Assembly: GCA_029239755.1 (NCBI GenBank)
Contig: JARBUI010000004.1
Location: forward strand, 62,001-126,000
Source: Clostridia bacterium
Lineage (GTDB): Bacteria > Bacillota > Clostridia > Lachnospirales > Cellulosilyticaceae
DNA length: 64,000 bases
Direction: 5' to 3'
Notes under the pieces: model-generated
The model's input: the letters and a program-made list of their open reading frames with translations, nothing else
What the model was told of the DNA's origin: nothing
Databases searched by the model: none
Part shown: piece by piece, positions 44,797-54,084 of the stretch
Position numbering within the stretch: position 1 is the first letter of the stretch
Layout: every line of letters begins with the position of its first letter
Program-made: the position numbers and the translations under genes

Positions 44797-45732
44797 TTAG
44801 GTATTTCTTTCTCTATATTCTTTTGGGGTCAGCCCTATAAAGTGTTTAAACACTCTTCCAAAATAGCCTAAATCATTGAAGCCTACCTTAAGACCTATCT
44901 CAGTAATTGTTTTTGGGGTTAAATCAAGAAGCTCTTTTGCTCTTTGTATTCTGATATTATTGATATACTCTGTAATGCTGCAATCCATTTTTTCTTTAAA
45001 GAGATGACTAAGATAAGTTGTATTACAATAACTATTTGAGGCCAGAAGGTCAAGAGACAGGCTGCTGGAGTAATTGTCTTTAATAAACTGCACGGTATTA
45101 TTGATAATAAAGTTATTTTTATGAAGATCCAAGAGATCCAAGGATTTATTTGGATTACCTTTTTCTAAAGCTTCCTTAAAGGTCAGGCAAAGATTATCTG
45201 CTAACATAGAGATATAGCAGTTTAAGGTTTCCATATCAAAGTCAATGGGCCTTGCAACTGAGAAAAAACTCTTTTCAGTTTCCATAAAGGAAAGTTTATA
45301 AAGCTCCGCTCGGTCAGCTAAGCTTTTCTTTGATAAGTCTAAATCACTATAAAACTGACCAACACAAAGGACAGCAATAAGCTTAGAATCACACATTACA
45401 GGGAAGACAAACTCTTCTACACCCATATAACAACTATTATAAAAAGGAGAGGCTAGCTTTTGACACCTATGACAAAGTTTTTCTTTGTTTAATATGCAAA
45501 GCTTCAAACAGTGATCATTTTTTTTGATATGATTACAAAAAGCATTGTTATGATATTGGTGAGAAAGAATAACCTTTTCAAGAGAAGGGGCTAAAGAACT
45601 TATACCTGCAACATCATGAATATTAATTTTTATGTTAAACGTAGATTCTAGTTTTTCGACATAGCTTTCTATAAGCTTTGCTTTGTTTTTATTAAGGTCT
45701 TCTGGTAAATGAGAAATTAAATTTTTATCCAT
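44797..45732 (-). CDS. AraC-family regulator with PocR sensor domain
   Basis: A 311-residue regulator. Residues of about 25-190 form a PocR ligand-binding domain with a cluster of Cys residues ('FCNHIKKNDHCLKLCILNKEKLCHRCQKLA', 'NSCYMGVEEFVFPV'). Residues 205-310 are an AraC double helix-turn-helix ('LSLDLLASNSYCNTTYLSHLFKEKMDCSITEYI', 'KTITEIGLKVGFNDLGYFGRVFKHFIGLTPKEY'). It is divergent from the CUT1 operon starting at 45974 and upstream of the FAD oxidoreductase gene on the same strand; both are likely targets. The Cys cluster may hold a metal or respond to redox state. Confidence 0.9.
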   Translation of the reverse strand: MDKNLISHLPEDLNKNKAKLIESYVEKLESTFNIKINIHDVAGISSLAPSLEKVILSHQYHNNAFCNHIKKNDHCLKLCILNKEKLCHRCQKLASPFYNSCYMGVEEFVFPVMCDSKLIAVLCVGQFYSDLDLSKKSLADRAELYKLSFMETEKSFFSVARPIDFDMETLNCYISMLADNLCLTFKEALEKGNPNKSLDLLDLHKNNFIINNTVQFIKDNYSSSLSLDLLASNSYCNTTYLSHLFKEKMDCSITEYINNIRIQRAKELLDLTPKTITEIGLKVGFNDLGYFGRVFKHFIGLTPKEYRERNT

Positions 45733-45805
45733 TGTTAATTGTCCTTCTTTGGATTTTATACTTATATTATACCAAAAGTATAACTGTTATTATAGCCAAT
45801 TAATA

Positions 45806-45828
45806 AGTACAAAAAAGTTGCTTTTTAA
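45806..45828. promoter_or_regulatory. AraC-operator candidate shared with 25056
   Basis: AGTACAAAAAAGTT followed by CTTTTTAA lies in the gap between the divergent PocR/AraC gene and the CUT1 operon. The same 14 bases occur at 25056-25069 in the equivalent position of the amino-sugar locus. Confidence 0.5.
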
Positions 45829-45973
45829 GTCAAAATAATGATAAAAAAGATTTAAGTAATGCATAAAGGCTATAATAATAAAAAAAAGCACAAGATAATT
45901 GATTAAAAGAGAGACTTGCTTAGTATATACTGCATATATGAAGTTATTTCACTAATCTATGGAGGTATAGAAA

Positions 45974-47350
45974 ATGGGAAAAATGTTAAGAAAGCTGACA
46001 ACAGGTTTGCTCGCAGGTACATTAGCTGTTACGACACTCGTTGGGTGTGGTTCGCCTAATAATGCAAGTAAGGACAAGGAAGCAGCAAGTGAAACAGCAG
46101 CACCAGCAGAAAAAGATGCAAAAAGCTCAAATGGCGCACAAAAACTAGTTGTATGGGGAGGTGTTCCGGCAGAAAGCGGTCCTCAAAAGCTTGTTGATGC
46201 TTGGAATAGTCAAAATCCAGATACGCCTGCAGAATATGTAAGATATGTAAATGATGAATCTGGTAATACAAAATTAGATACAGGACTTCTTTCAGGTGAA
46301 CAAATTGATGTGTTCTTTACTTACTCAGCAGATCTTTTACAAAAACGTGCAGAGAGCGGCATGTTAGAAGATTTGAGAAACTTTAAAGGTGACGAGTTTG
46401 TTAATAGTGAGATTTCAGGAGGAATGGACGCAGTTCCTCAAATAAATGGTGGATTATACTCAATGCCAACTGCTATAGAAACGATAGGAATTCTGCTTAA
46501 CCAAAAAATGCTGGATGCAAAGGGAATTAAGATACCAGAAAACTGGACTATGGCACAATTTATGGATATAGCGAAACAACTCACAGGAGAATTTGATGGT
46601 AAAAAGGTATATGGAACGACTGTATTATATTCAGAATTACCTTTGCCAATTGCTGAAACAACATTAGGTGGAGATTGGATTTATAAATCAGATACAGAAA
46701 GTAATTTTGATCACCCTGTTTTTAAAGCCAATGCTATGCTGAAAGAAATGATTACAAATGGCAGTGCACTACCTTATGAAGAAGTTGTTTCGAGAAAACT
46801 AGCAGCATACTCACATCCAGCTTTCTTAAATGGCGAAATAGCTATGATGCCAACTGCTGCATGGATGCTTAGATATGTTAAAGACTTAGAGAATTTCCCT
46901 CATGATTTTGTAACTACCTTTGCACCGTTCCCAAGATTAGATGAAAACACACCTAATCCTTATGCAGCTGTATTAAATAATCATATTTCAATGAACTCTA
47001 AATCACAAAACAAAGATAAAGCATGGGAATTTATGCAGTTTTGGGTTAAAGAAGCAAGTAAATACGTAGAAAAAGCCCCTTCTTGGAATAAAGCAAACCA
47101 AGAAGAAGTTGTTAAACTTATTTTAGGGGAAAACTCAGAAAAGTTATTTGATGCAGAAGCGTACAAAAAAGTTATGCTGAATCCAGAATTAAAATATTCT
47201 CTTGTAACAAAAACAACAGGACTCGCACAAGTAATGCAGATCTATAAAGATGAAACCACAAAATTCATATTAGATGCAACATCAGAAGAAGATTACTACA
47301 AAAACTTAAAAACTAAAGCAGATGCAGCGATTCAAAAAGAAGTTAAATAA
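45974..47350 (+). CDS. CUT1 sugar ABC transporter substrate-binding lipoprotein
   Basis: A 458-residue extracellular solute-binding protein. The lipobox is LVGC (Cys at about residue 26) followed by an Ala/Glu/Lys-rich linker. The domain shows 'KLVVWGGVPAESGPQKLVDAWNSQNPD', 'YSMPTAIETIGILLNQKMLDAKGIKIPENWTMAQF' and 'GEIAMMPTAAWMLRYV'. It delivers an oligosaccharide to the permeases at 47417 and 48317. GGAGG precedes the ATG. It is the first gene of a four-gene operon ending with an FAD oxidoreductase. Confidence 0.9.
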   Translation: MGKMLRKLTTGLLAGTLAVTTLVGCGSPNNASKDKEAASETAAPAEKDAKSSNGAQKLVVWGGVPAESGPQKLVDAWNSQNPDTPAEYVRYVNDESGNTKLDTGLLSGEQIDVFFTYSADLLQKRAESGMLEDLRNFKGDEFVNSEISGGMDAVPQINGGLYSMPTAIETIGILLNQKMLDAKGIKIPENWTMAQFMDIAKQLTGEFDGKKVYGTTVLYSELPLPIAETTLGGDWIYKSDTESNFDHPVFKANAMLKEMITNGSALPYEEVVSRKLAAYSHPAFLNGEIAMMPTAAWMLRYVKDLENFPHDFVTTFAPFPRLDENTPNPYAAVLNNHISMNSKSQNKDKAWEFMQFWVKEASKYVEKAPSWNKANQEEVVKLILGENSEKLFDAEAYKKVMLNPELKYSLVTKTTGLAQVMQIYKDETTKFILDATSEEDYYKNLKTKADAAIQKEVK

Positions 47351-47366
47351 ATATTTATAATCCATA

Positions 47367-47391
47367 ACAGCTGGCTTAATAGGCCAGCTGT
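47367..47391 (+). terminator. Intra-operon hairpin between binding protein and permease
   Basis: ACAGCTGGC (47367-47375) pairs perfectly with GCCAGCTGT (47383-47391), 16 bases after the binding-protein stop. There is no T run, so it probably protects or tunes the mRNA rather than ending it. Confidence 0.55.
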
Positions 47392-47416
47392 CATCGGTTA
47401 AGAAAGGACGATAAAC

Positions 47417-48307
47417 ATGGAAAGAAGGAAAAAAAAGTATAATTGGGAGCCCTATGTTTTTATTGCACCAAACTTCATTGGATTCATAGTATTTATTTTG
47501 CTTCCAGTATTATTTTCGCTGGGTATATCTTTTACAGATTTTGATATTTTTAAAGGATTCAGCCATACAAGCTTTGTTGGACTTGAAAACTTTAAAACAA
47601 TGTTTGCAGATGAATGGTTTTGGGTAGCCCTGAAAAATAATATTTTATACACAGCAGTTACTATTCCAGTTACATTGGTGATATCTATTGTATTAGCTGT
47701 TGTACTTAATAATAAGACTTATTGTACAAATGCAATTAGAGTTATGATTTTTATACCATATATAGCAAGCATAGTTGCTATTTCAGTAGTATGGATGATG
47801 TTGTTTAATCCATCACAAGGGCTTATTAATCAATTTTTAATAGCCTTAGGAGTAAGTAATCCGCCAGGCTGGCTGGGTGACATGCAATGGGCATTGCCGG
47901 CGATTATGATGGTAGGTATTTGGATGGGACTTGGCTATAACACGGTTATTTACATGGCAGGACTTCAAGGAATATCAGAATCCCTGTACGAAGCTGCACA
48001 AATAGATGGAGCAAGCAAATGGCAGGAATTTATATATGTTACAGTACCGATGCTTAGAAACACGACGTTCTTCTTAGTCGTTACAAGTGTGATAGCTTCA
48101 TTCCAAGTATTTGGAACAGTCAACATCATGACTAATGGAGGACCAGGAAACGCAACGACAGTTTTAGCTCATTATATTTATGTATCCGGATTTAGATATT
48201 ATAAAATGGGGTATGCGGCATCTATGGCATGGGTTTTACTTATAGCTATATTTGGGGTCACCCTGCTACAATGGAAATATCAAAAGAAACACGAAAGTAA
48301 TTTTTAG
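47417..48307 (+). CDS. CUT1 sugar ABC transporter permease (MalF/UgpA-like)
   Basis: A 296-residue six-helix permease with EAA loop 'LYEAAQIDGASKWQEFIYVTVPMLRNT' and the 'NIMTNGGPGNATTVLAHYIY' segment found in UgpA-like permeases. It pairs with the next permease; the stop and next start are 9 bases apart. Confidence 0.92.
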   Translation: MERRKKKYNWEPYVFIAPNFIGFIVFILLPVLFSLGISFTDFDIFKGFSHTSFVGLENFKTMFADEWFWVALKNNILYTAVTIPVTLVISIVLAVVLNNKTYCTNAIRVMIFIPYIASIVAISVVWMMLFNPSQGLINQFLIALGVSNPPGWLGDMQWALPAIMMVGIWMGLGYNTVIYMAGLQGISESLYEAAQIDGASKWQEFIYVTVPMLRNTTFFLVVTSVIASFQVFGTVNIMTNGGPGNATTVLAHYIYVSGFRYYKMGYAASMAWVLLIAIFGVTLLQWKYQKKHESNF

Positions 48308-48316
48308 GAGGCCACT

Positions 48317-49153
48317 ATGCAAAGTAAAAGAAAACTTATAAAACTTATATTAACGCTTATTCTTATGGTGGTTGCACTTGTTATAGTTTTCCCTTTTATC
48401 TGGATGCTAGTGTGTTCGTTTAAACCTTTAAATGAGATTTACGAATTCCCACCACGATTCTTTTCACCAAATATGTCTTTTGATAACTATAAAGAGGTAC
48501 TCTTTAATCAAAATCCTTCTTTTATGACTTATTTCAAAAACACAGTCATTACAACAGCAGTAGCTGTAATAGGTACAGTTTTCACATCTTCTATGGCAGG
48601 GTACGCTTTTGCTAAATTAAATTTTAAGTATAGAGATCAGCTTTTTATGCTTTACTTAGTTACGATGATGGTTCCTTTTCAAGTTCTGATGGTACCACAG
48701 TTTATACAGTTTAAATACATGGGTATTTTTAATACATTATGGGCACTTATACTGCCGCGTTTATTTACACCACTAGGAACATTTTTGATGAGGCAATTTT
48801 TCTTAGAGGTACCAACAGAAATTATAGAAGCGGGACGTGTAGATGGGCTAGGGGAGTTTGGGATATTCTATAAACTTGTTTTACCTCTTGCAAAACCAGC
48901 AGTATCTACAGTCGTTATCTTGAACTTTGTGTGGAGATGGAATGAATATGAGGCGCCGCTTATTTTCTTAACAGACAGTAAACTATTCACATTAACTGTA
49001 GGTCTTACAAGTTTTATAGATGAAGCAGGCTTTGCGCAAGATAACCTTATAATGGCAGCTGCAACAGTGGCACTTATTCCGATGATACTTGTATTTCTTA
49101 TAGGGCAGAAGTATTTCATAGAAGGCTTAACAAGTGGAAGCGTAAAAGGGTAA
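48317..49153 (+). CDS. CUT1 sugar ABC transporter permease (MalG/UgpE-like)
   Basis: A 278-residue six-helix permease with EAA-type loop 'IIEAGRVDGLGEFGIFYKLVLPLAKPAV' and C-terminal 'KYFIEGLTSGSVKG'. AGGAGG precedes the ATG. The operon has no ATPase gene, so a shared MsmK-type ATPase elsewhere is assumed. Confidence 0.92.
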   Translation: MQSKRKLIKLILTLILMVVALVIVFPFIWMLVCSFKPLNEIYEFPPRFFSPNMSFDNYKEVLFNQNPSFMTYFKNTVITTAVAVIGTVFTSSMAGYAFAKLNFKYRDQLFMLYLVTMMVPFQVLMVPQFIQFKYMGIFNTLWALILPRLFTPLGTFLMRQFFLEVPTEIIEAGRVDGLGEFGIFYKLVLPLAKPAVSTVVILNFVWRWNEYEAPLIFLTDSKLFTLTVGLTSFIDEAGFAQDNLIMAAATVALIPMILVFLIGQKYFIEGLTSGSVKG

Positions 49154-49177
49154 ACACAAACAGCGAGGTGAAAAGAT

Positions 49178-50962
49178 ATGAAATATATAAATATGCAATA
49201 TGATGTTGTTGTAGTAGGCGGTGGAATGGCTGGGATTTGTGCAGCCATTGCGAGTGCAAGAGGTGGAGCTCAAACAGCGCTCATCCAAGATAGACCAGTA
49301 CTCGGAGGGAATGCAAGTTCAGAAGTACGGATGCATATATGCGGCGCTAATATACATGGAAATAGGGAAGATGCTAGGGAAACAGGTATTATAGAAGAAA
49401 TACTGTTAGAAAACAGAAAAAGAAACCCCAACCATTCATTCTCAATTTTGGATACAGTTTTATGGGAAAAGGTAAACTTTCAGGAGAATTTGGACTTGTA
49501 CCTTAATACAAGAATGATAGATGTAGAGAGCAGTCATAATGAGATCACTTCTATAACAGCACATCAGCTAACGACAGAAAAAGACTTCCTATTTAAGGCG
49601 AAGATTTTTATAGACTGTTCAGGAGATTCAAGTCTCGCTTATAAAGCAGGAGCCAATTTCAGAGTAGGCAGAGAATCAAAGGATGAGTTTGGAGAACAAT
49701 TTGCTCCAGATAAGGCTGATAGCTATACGATGGGTAATACCATTATGTTTAAAGCGATAGATATGGGCTATGAAATTGCTTTTGAAAGGCCAGAGTGGGC
49801 TTATACATTTACAGAAGATGATTTAAGACATAGAGGTCATAGTGCAGCAGTTTCAACGATGGAGCACTATGGCATTGATTCTGGCTACTGGTGGATAGAG
49901 TTAGGCGGTATGCAGGATACGATTAAGGATGCAGAAGAAATAAGGGACGAACTTTTAAAAACTGTTTATGGCATTTGGGATCATATAAAAAATGCAGGAG
50001 ATCATGGAGCCCAAAATTATGCCTTAGAATGGGTGCAATTCTTACCCGGAAAACGTGAGAGCAGAAGAATAGAAGGGGATTACCTTTTAAAGGGACAAGA
50101 TGCACTAGCTGGAAAAGTCTTTGAAGACGCAGTGGCTTATGGCGGATGGCCTATGGATATGCATCCGCCGGAAGGATTTCACTATAAAGGAGATCCAACA
50201 AACTTTATAGAAGTCCCTATTTTTACTATACCGTATAGAAGCTATTATTCAAAGAACATTGATAATCTTATGATGGCTGGAAGAAATATAAGTGCAACGC
50301 ATATGGCCTTTGGATCGATTAGAGTTATGGCGACCTGTGCGATAGGTGGCCAGGCAGCAGGAACAGCTGCTGCTATGGCGATTAACTATCACTGTACGCC
50401 AAGAGAGATTGGAAGACGTATCGAAACGCTGCAGCAAACATTGCTTAAAGACGATTGCTATATTCCAGGTTTTAAAAATGAAGATGTAAAAGATAAGGCA
50501 CTGCAAGCTAAGGTCATGGCATCAAGTCAAATAGCAGGAGGCGAAGCCGAGCAAGTCATCAATGGGGTTTCGCGTAAGGTAGAAGGCCAGGCTAATTGCT
50601 GGATTTCAAATCCTATATCAAAAGAAGGACAATGGATACAGCTTGATTTGAATGGCGAAGAGACGATCAGAGAAATTCACATTAAGTTTGATTCTAATCT
50701 TACTAGTGAAATTGTAACTTCACTATCTAAAACCACTATCGAAAGGCAACAAGCAGGTTTGCCTGGAACTTTAGTCAAAGAGTATGAAATACAAATTTTA
50801 AAACAAAATGCAGTGGTTTGGAGTAAGTGTGTGCAAGATAATTACTTAAGATTCAATAAACATTATTTGCTGGATGAAATCGCAGGAGATACGCTTAAGA
50901 TTATCATTAAAAAGACTTATGGCTGCCAGGAAGCACGTGTGTTTGAAGTAAGAGTATATTAA
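49178..50962 (+). CDS. FAD-dependent oxidoreductase (PF12831-like) with C-terminal discoidin-like domain
   Basis: A 594-residue flavoprotein. The FAD motif is 'DVVVVGGGMAGICAAIASARGG' with 'DRPVLGGNASSEVRMHICGAN'; the second FAD contact is 'NLMMAGRNISATHMAFGSIRVMATCAIGGQAAGTAAAM' near residue 365. Residues of about 430-594 form a beta-sandwich resembling F5/8-type (discoidin) carbohydrate-binding domains ('ANCWISNPISKEGQWIQLDL', 'IREIHIKFDSNL'). There is no signal peptide, so the domain probably grips the sugar substrate in the cytoplasm. It is the last gene of the CUT1 operon. A broken copy of its last 88 codons lies at 63020-63286. Confidence 0.88.
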   Translation: MKYINMQYDVVVVGGGMAGICAAIASARGGAQTALIQDRPVLGGNASSEVRMHICGANIHGNREDARETGIIEEILLENRKRNPNHSFSILDTVLWEKVNFQENLDLYLNTRMIDVESSHNEITSITAHQLTTEKDFLFKAKIFIDCSGDSSLAYKAGANFRVGRESKDEFGEQFAPDKADSYTMGNTIMFKAIDMGYEIAFERPEWAYTFTEDDLRHRGHSAAVSTMEHYGIDSGYWWIELGGMQDTIKDAEEIRDELLKTVYGIWDHIKNAGDHGAQNYALEWVQFLPGKRESRRIEGDYLLKGQDALAGKVFEDAVAYGGWPMDMHPPEGFHYKGDPTNFIEVPIFTIPYRSYYSKNIDNLMMAGRNISATHMAFGSIRVMATCAIGGQAAGTAAAMAINYHCTPREIGRRIETLQQTLLKDDCYIPGFKNEDVKDKALQAKVMASSQIAGGEAEQVINGVSRKVEGQANCWISNPISKEGQWIQLDLNGEETIREIHIKFDSNLTSEIVTSLSKTTIERQQAGLPGTLVKEYEIQILKQNAVVWSKCVQDNYLRFNKHYLLDEIAGDTLKIIIKKTYGCQEARVFEVRVY

Positions 50963-50992
50963 GGCAAAAGAATATAAAACAAGTCTAGTAGG

Positions 50993-51036
50993 GCTAAGTT
51001 GCTGATCAGGATATTATTTCAGCAGCTTAGCTTTTT
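50993..51036 (+). terminator. Terminator of the CUT1/FAD oxidoreductase operon
   Basis: A perfect 13-bp stem (GCTAAGTTGCTGA, 50993-51005, with 51019-51031) is followed by five Ts. A diverged copy follows the oxidoreductase remnant at 63312. Confidence 0.85.
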
Positions 51037-51141
51037 GCTTTTTGATAGATCTATATCAAAATAGAATTAACTTAGTCCTTTTGCAGCATAATAAAAGCAA
51101 AGAGAACAATAATTATTTAGATCATGAAAGAGAGATGCTGA

Positions 51142-52095
51142 ATGAAGAGACCATTCGTAGTAGGGATCATTTTATCTATTGTAATAGGATTTAGTTTTGC
51201 AAGCGAACAAAAAGCAGCTCCTGAAAAGAAATATATACCTGTTATTGTTAGAATCAAAACACAACCCTTTTGGCAGCAGGTTAAATTGGGAGCAGAAAAG
51301 GCAGCTGAGGACTATGATGTTGAAATGACATTTGAAGGGGTAGAGTCGGAACTACTAGTTAACGAGCAGCCTAATATTTTTAAGGCAGCTTTAGATAAAA
51401 ACCCAAGCTCAATCGTGTTATCGGCAGTTGACGCAAAAGCACTTGGACCTTACCTGGAGAAAGCACAAGAAGCGGGTATACCAGTTATTGGATTAAACGC
51501 AGGAGTCGACAGCCCAATCGTTAAAACAACAGTGGGCATAGATAACTATGGAGCAGGAGTGCTGGCTGCAGAAAAAATGGCCGAACTGCTTGGCTATAAA
51601 GGCGAGGTAGGGCTTATCAGTGTTGACAGAGTAAACAAAATTTCTATTGATAGACGTGATGGATTTGTGGATACTATTAACCAAAGATATCCTAATATGA
51701 AAGTAGTTGCTGTTGAATATGGGGAGGCGAATGCTAACAAGGCGGAGGAAGTTACAAAAAAACTTTTAGAAGATCATCCGAACATTAAAGGTATATTTGG
51801 TGGGGATAGAGAAGCTAGTATAGGTGTTATAAATGCAGCTAAAGAGTTTGAGAAAATAGGAGATCTTATCATTATTGGTTTTGATTCTAGCAAAACACTT
51901 ATTGATACCATTAGAGATGGGACGGTAGCAGGAGCTATTACGCAAAGACCAATACTTATGGGCTATGAAGCTGTGAGGGCAGCTTATAAAGCCTCAGAGG
52001 GTGAGAAACTTCCAGAATTTATTGACACTGGATTTGAATGGTATGATAAGTCAAATATAGATAAACCATACATCAAAGACCTCCTTTATGAATAA
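51142..52095 (+). CDS. Lone RbsB-like sugar-binding protein, non-lipidated (copy 2)
   Basis: A 317-residue paralogue of the protein at 42218, alike over its whole length, including the N-terminal MKxxFVxGxxLSxxIxFSF segment, the 'SEQKAAP' junction, 'VDSPIV.TTVGIDNYGAGVLAA.KMAELL' and the 'FIDTGxxWYDKSNID' C-terminus. It again has no lipobox and no permease or ATPase partner. It is convergent with the second YesM/YesN pair. Both copies end four to five residues after 'KSNIDxP'. Residues at the ligand cleft differ moderately, so the two may sense different sugars. Confidence 0.85.
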   Translation: MKRPFVVGIILSIVIGFSFASEQKAAPEKKYIPVIVRIKTQPFWQQVKLGAEKAAEDYDVEMTFEGVESELLVNEQPNIFKAALDKNPSSIVLSAVDAKALGPYLEKAQEAGIPVIGLNAGVDSPIVKTTVGIDNYGAGVLAAEKMAELLGYKGEVGLISVDRVNKISIDRRDGFVDTINQRYPNMKVVAVEYGEANANKAEEVTKKLLEDHPNIKGIFGGDREASIGVINAAKEFEKIGDLIIIGFDSSKTLIDTIRDGTVAGAITQRPILMGYEAVRAAYKASEGEKLPEFIDTGFEWYDKSNIDKPYIKDLLYE

Positions 52096-52191
52096 GAATA
52101 TAGCACACTTTTTATGAGATGCTTGCTATTTGGAGAAAGTCTCGTTTATAGTATAAAAATGAACCTATTCCGTGTTTAGGGCCATATGTTA

Positions 52192-52247
52192 CCAAAAAAC
52201 TACTATGGGGCAATTCATTTTTGAATTGTTCTATAGTAGTTTTTTGG
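52192..52247. terminator. Bidirectional terminator
   Basis: CCAAAAAACTACTAT at the left and ATAGTAGTTTTTTGG at the right (52192-52247), with an inner CAATTCA/TGAATTG stem, form a long hairpin between the convergent binding-protein and kinase genes. Confidence 0.82.
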
Positions 52248-52260
52248 ATGGTTTTTATAG

Positions 52261-54075
52261 CTATGCAGTAAATGGAATGATAAAGGTAATTGTATTTTTA
52301 TGAAAGGGTATAGTATGGAATTCTACATCAATGTCATAGGCATAGTGAACACATAAACGTTCATAAATGTTATGTAGACCAACATGAGAAAGTGTAGTGT
52401 TCTTATTAAAAAGAGCCTGCTCGGCTTTAGGTATATCAATACCTTTTCCATTATCTTCTATAGTCATATAGAGTTTATCTAACTTTTTATAAATATGGAT
52501 ACAAATGAGAGGTTGAGAAACAATCACTTCACCTGAAGGTTCATTAAATCCATGTTTGATACAATTTTCTACACATGGCTGAAAGATAAGCCGTACAATC
52601 TTATGATTAATAATAGCAGGATCTACTAAAGTTACCAGTTCGATGTGAGTATGGGTGCGGTGATTAATAATATCGATGTATTTTTGGGTATGTTTGAGTT
52701 CGTCTGCTATAGTTATAAGATTGTCTTTGGAACTAAGACTAAGGCTAAGGCGAAGAAAGTCCCCTAAACTTTCAACCATGGCAGATGCGTTTGTTGAATT
52801 TCCACCTAGTATCTCCCAATGAATACACTCTAAAGTATTGTATAGAAAGTGAGGGTTAATTTGATGTGTTAATACATTAATTTCTGCCTCGTGTTTAAGT
52901 TTTTCATCTTCTTTTATACAAGCTACTTGTAAGCGTATAACTTCACACATTTTATCAAAGGACTGAGCCAATAGGCCGATTTCATCGTTGTATTGAGGTA
53001 TAAAACAAGGTGTATCTTTAGAAGGGTCAATAGATTGTACCGCATCTGTCAACTTTTTCAGGGGTAAAGTGAGTGTTTTGGATACCAATAGAGAAATAAT
53101 AAAAGAAAGAATTAAGCTTACTAAAAAGGTAAGAAGCGTAAAAGATTTAATTTCACTTATGCCAGAGAGAAGCTGTGTCTTTGAAATAATACTAACGACT
53201 TTTAAGCCATTCATAGATAGAGGATTACAATAAATAATGTAATTTTCATTCTCGTAGGATACTTCAAAGTTAGTAAAACCCTGAAGCTTATTAAGTGCAG
53301 AGGTAATCTGAGGGAGACGTAAAAGAGGATAGACAGCACTATCTTGCGACACGCTAAGCGGCAATCCTGTATTATCTGCTAAGTAGACAGTAGAAAAAGG
53401 CGTTCTATTGAGTTGCTGAAGATAATGATTAAGATTATTTGTATCTGTGAAAACAAGAATATTCAAAGTGGAAGCATCGCCAGAATTCATAATTAAGGGC
53501 AGATTTGAAGATGTTCCGAGTGTAATAGGAAAAACAATAGGCATTATTTCATTATTAAAAAAAGGGATAGTTGTTTGGTAAGAAGGAAGCCATGTGATGC
53601 CATTATATAATTTGGTATGTCCAAGTTCTTCTTGTATACGAGATTCATATTTTAATCCCATATCTAAAATACTATAAAATTCTCCGTTCTTTCCTAGGAG
53701 CATAATAGACTCGATTAGGTTATTACGTTTAATAGTATTTTCTAAAATAGACTGGATACTAATATAATGTTCAGCAAAAGAGCTTTGGTCACCATAATGA
53801 ATATCAGTGGCTAGATTAATAAACCTTTTATCAGTTACAAAATAGGATACATCTTTATAAAGTTTATTGATGTCATTTTCTAAGGAAGAGGTAATAATAC
53901 TTAGTGAATCTTGACTTTCTATTCTAGCTCTTTGTTCAAACAAGTAGGAATAGTAAAAGTAGCACATACTGCTTAAGATACTAGATGTAAAAAGAACTGT
54001 GATAACCATAGAAACCAGTATTTTATATTTAATTTTTAAATTCATAAATGACTTTAGAGAGTATATAAAATTCAT
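52261..54075 (-). CDS. YesM-like sensor histidine kinase
   Basis: A 604-residue membrane kinase. Membrane helices lie near residues 17-40 and 305-330, with an extracytoplasmic sensor of about 260 residues between. A HAMP segment follows ('VSKTLTLPLKKLTDAVQSI'), then the phospho-acceptor His in 'LTHQINPHFLYNTLECIHWE', then the ATPase domain with 'QPCVENCIKHGF' and 'IEDNGKGID'. It is the second gene after its response regulator, with a 9-base gap and AAGGAG site. Compared with the kinase at 39353 the order of kinase and regulator is reversed. Confidence 0.92.
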   Translation of the reverse strand: MNFIYSLKSFMNLKIKYKILVSMVITVLFTSSILSSMCYFYYSYLFEQRARIESQDSLSIITSSLENDINKLYKDVSYFVTDKRFINLATDIHYGDQSSFAEHYISIQSILENTIKRNNLIESIMLLGKNGEFYSILDMGLKYESRIQEELGHTKLYNGITWLPSYQTTIPFFNNEIMPIVFPITLGTSSNLPLIMNSGDASTLNILVFTDTNNLNHYLQQLNRTPFSTVYLADNTGLPLSVSQDSAVYPLLRLPQITSALNKLQGFTNFEVSYENENYIIYCNPLSMNGLKVVSIISKTQLLSGISEIKSFTLLTFLVSLILSFIISLLVSKTLTLPLKKLTDAVQSIDPSKDTPCFIPQYNDEIGLLAQSFDKMCEVIRLQVACIKEDEKLKHEAEINVLTHQINPHFLYNTLECIHWEILGGNSTNASAMVESLGDFLRLSLSLSSKDNLITIADELKHTQKYIDIINHRTHTHIELVTLVDPAIINHKIVRLIFQPCVENCIKHGFNEPSGEVIVSQPLICIHIYKKLDKLYMTIEDNGKGIDIPKAEQALFNKNTTLSHVGLHNIYERLCVHYAYDIDVEFHTIPFHKNTITFIIPFTA

Positions 54076-54084
54076 AGGGGCTCC

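Noticed and set aside
48868-49248. Minus-strand open frame across the permease/oxidoreductase junction
   Set aside because: It is antisense to two well-supported genes and has no family resemblance.
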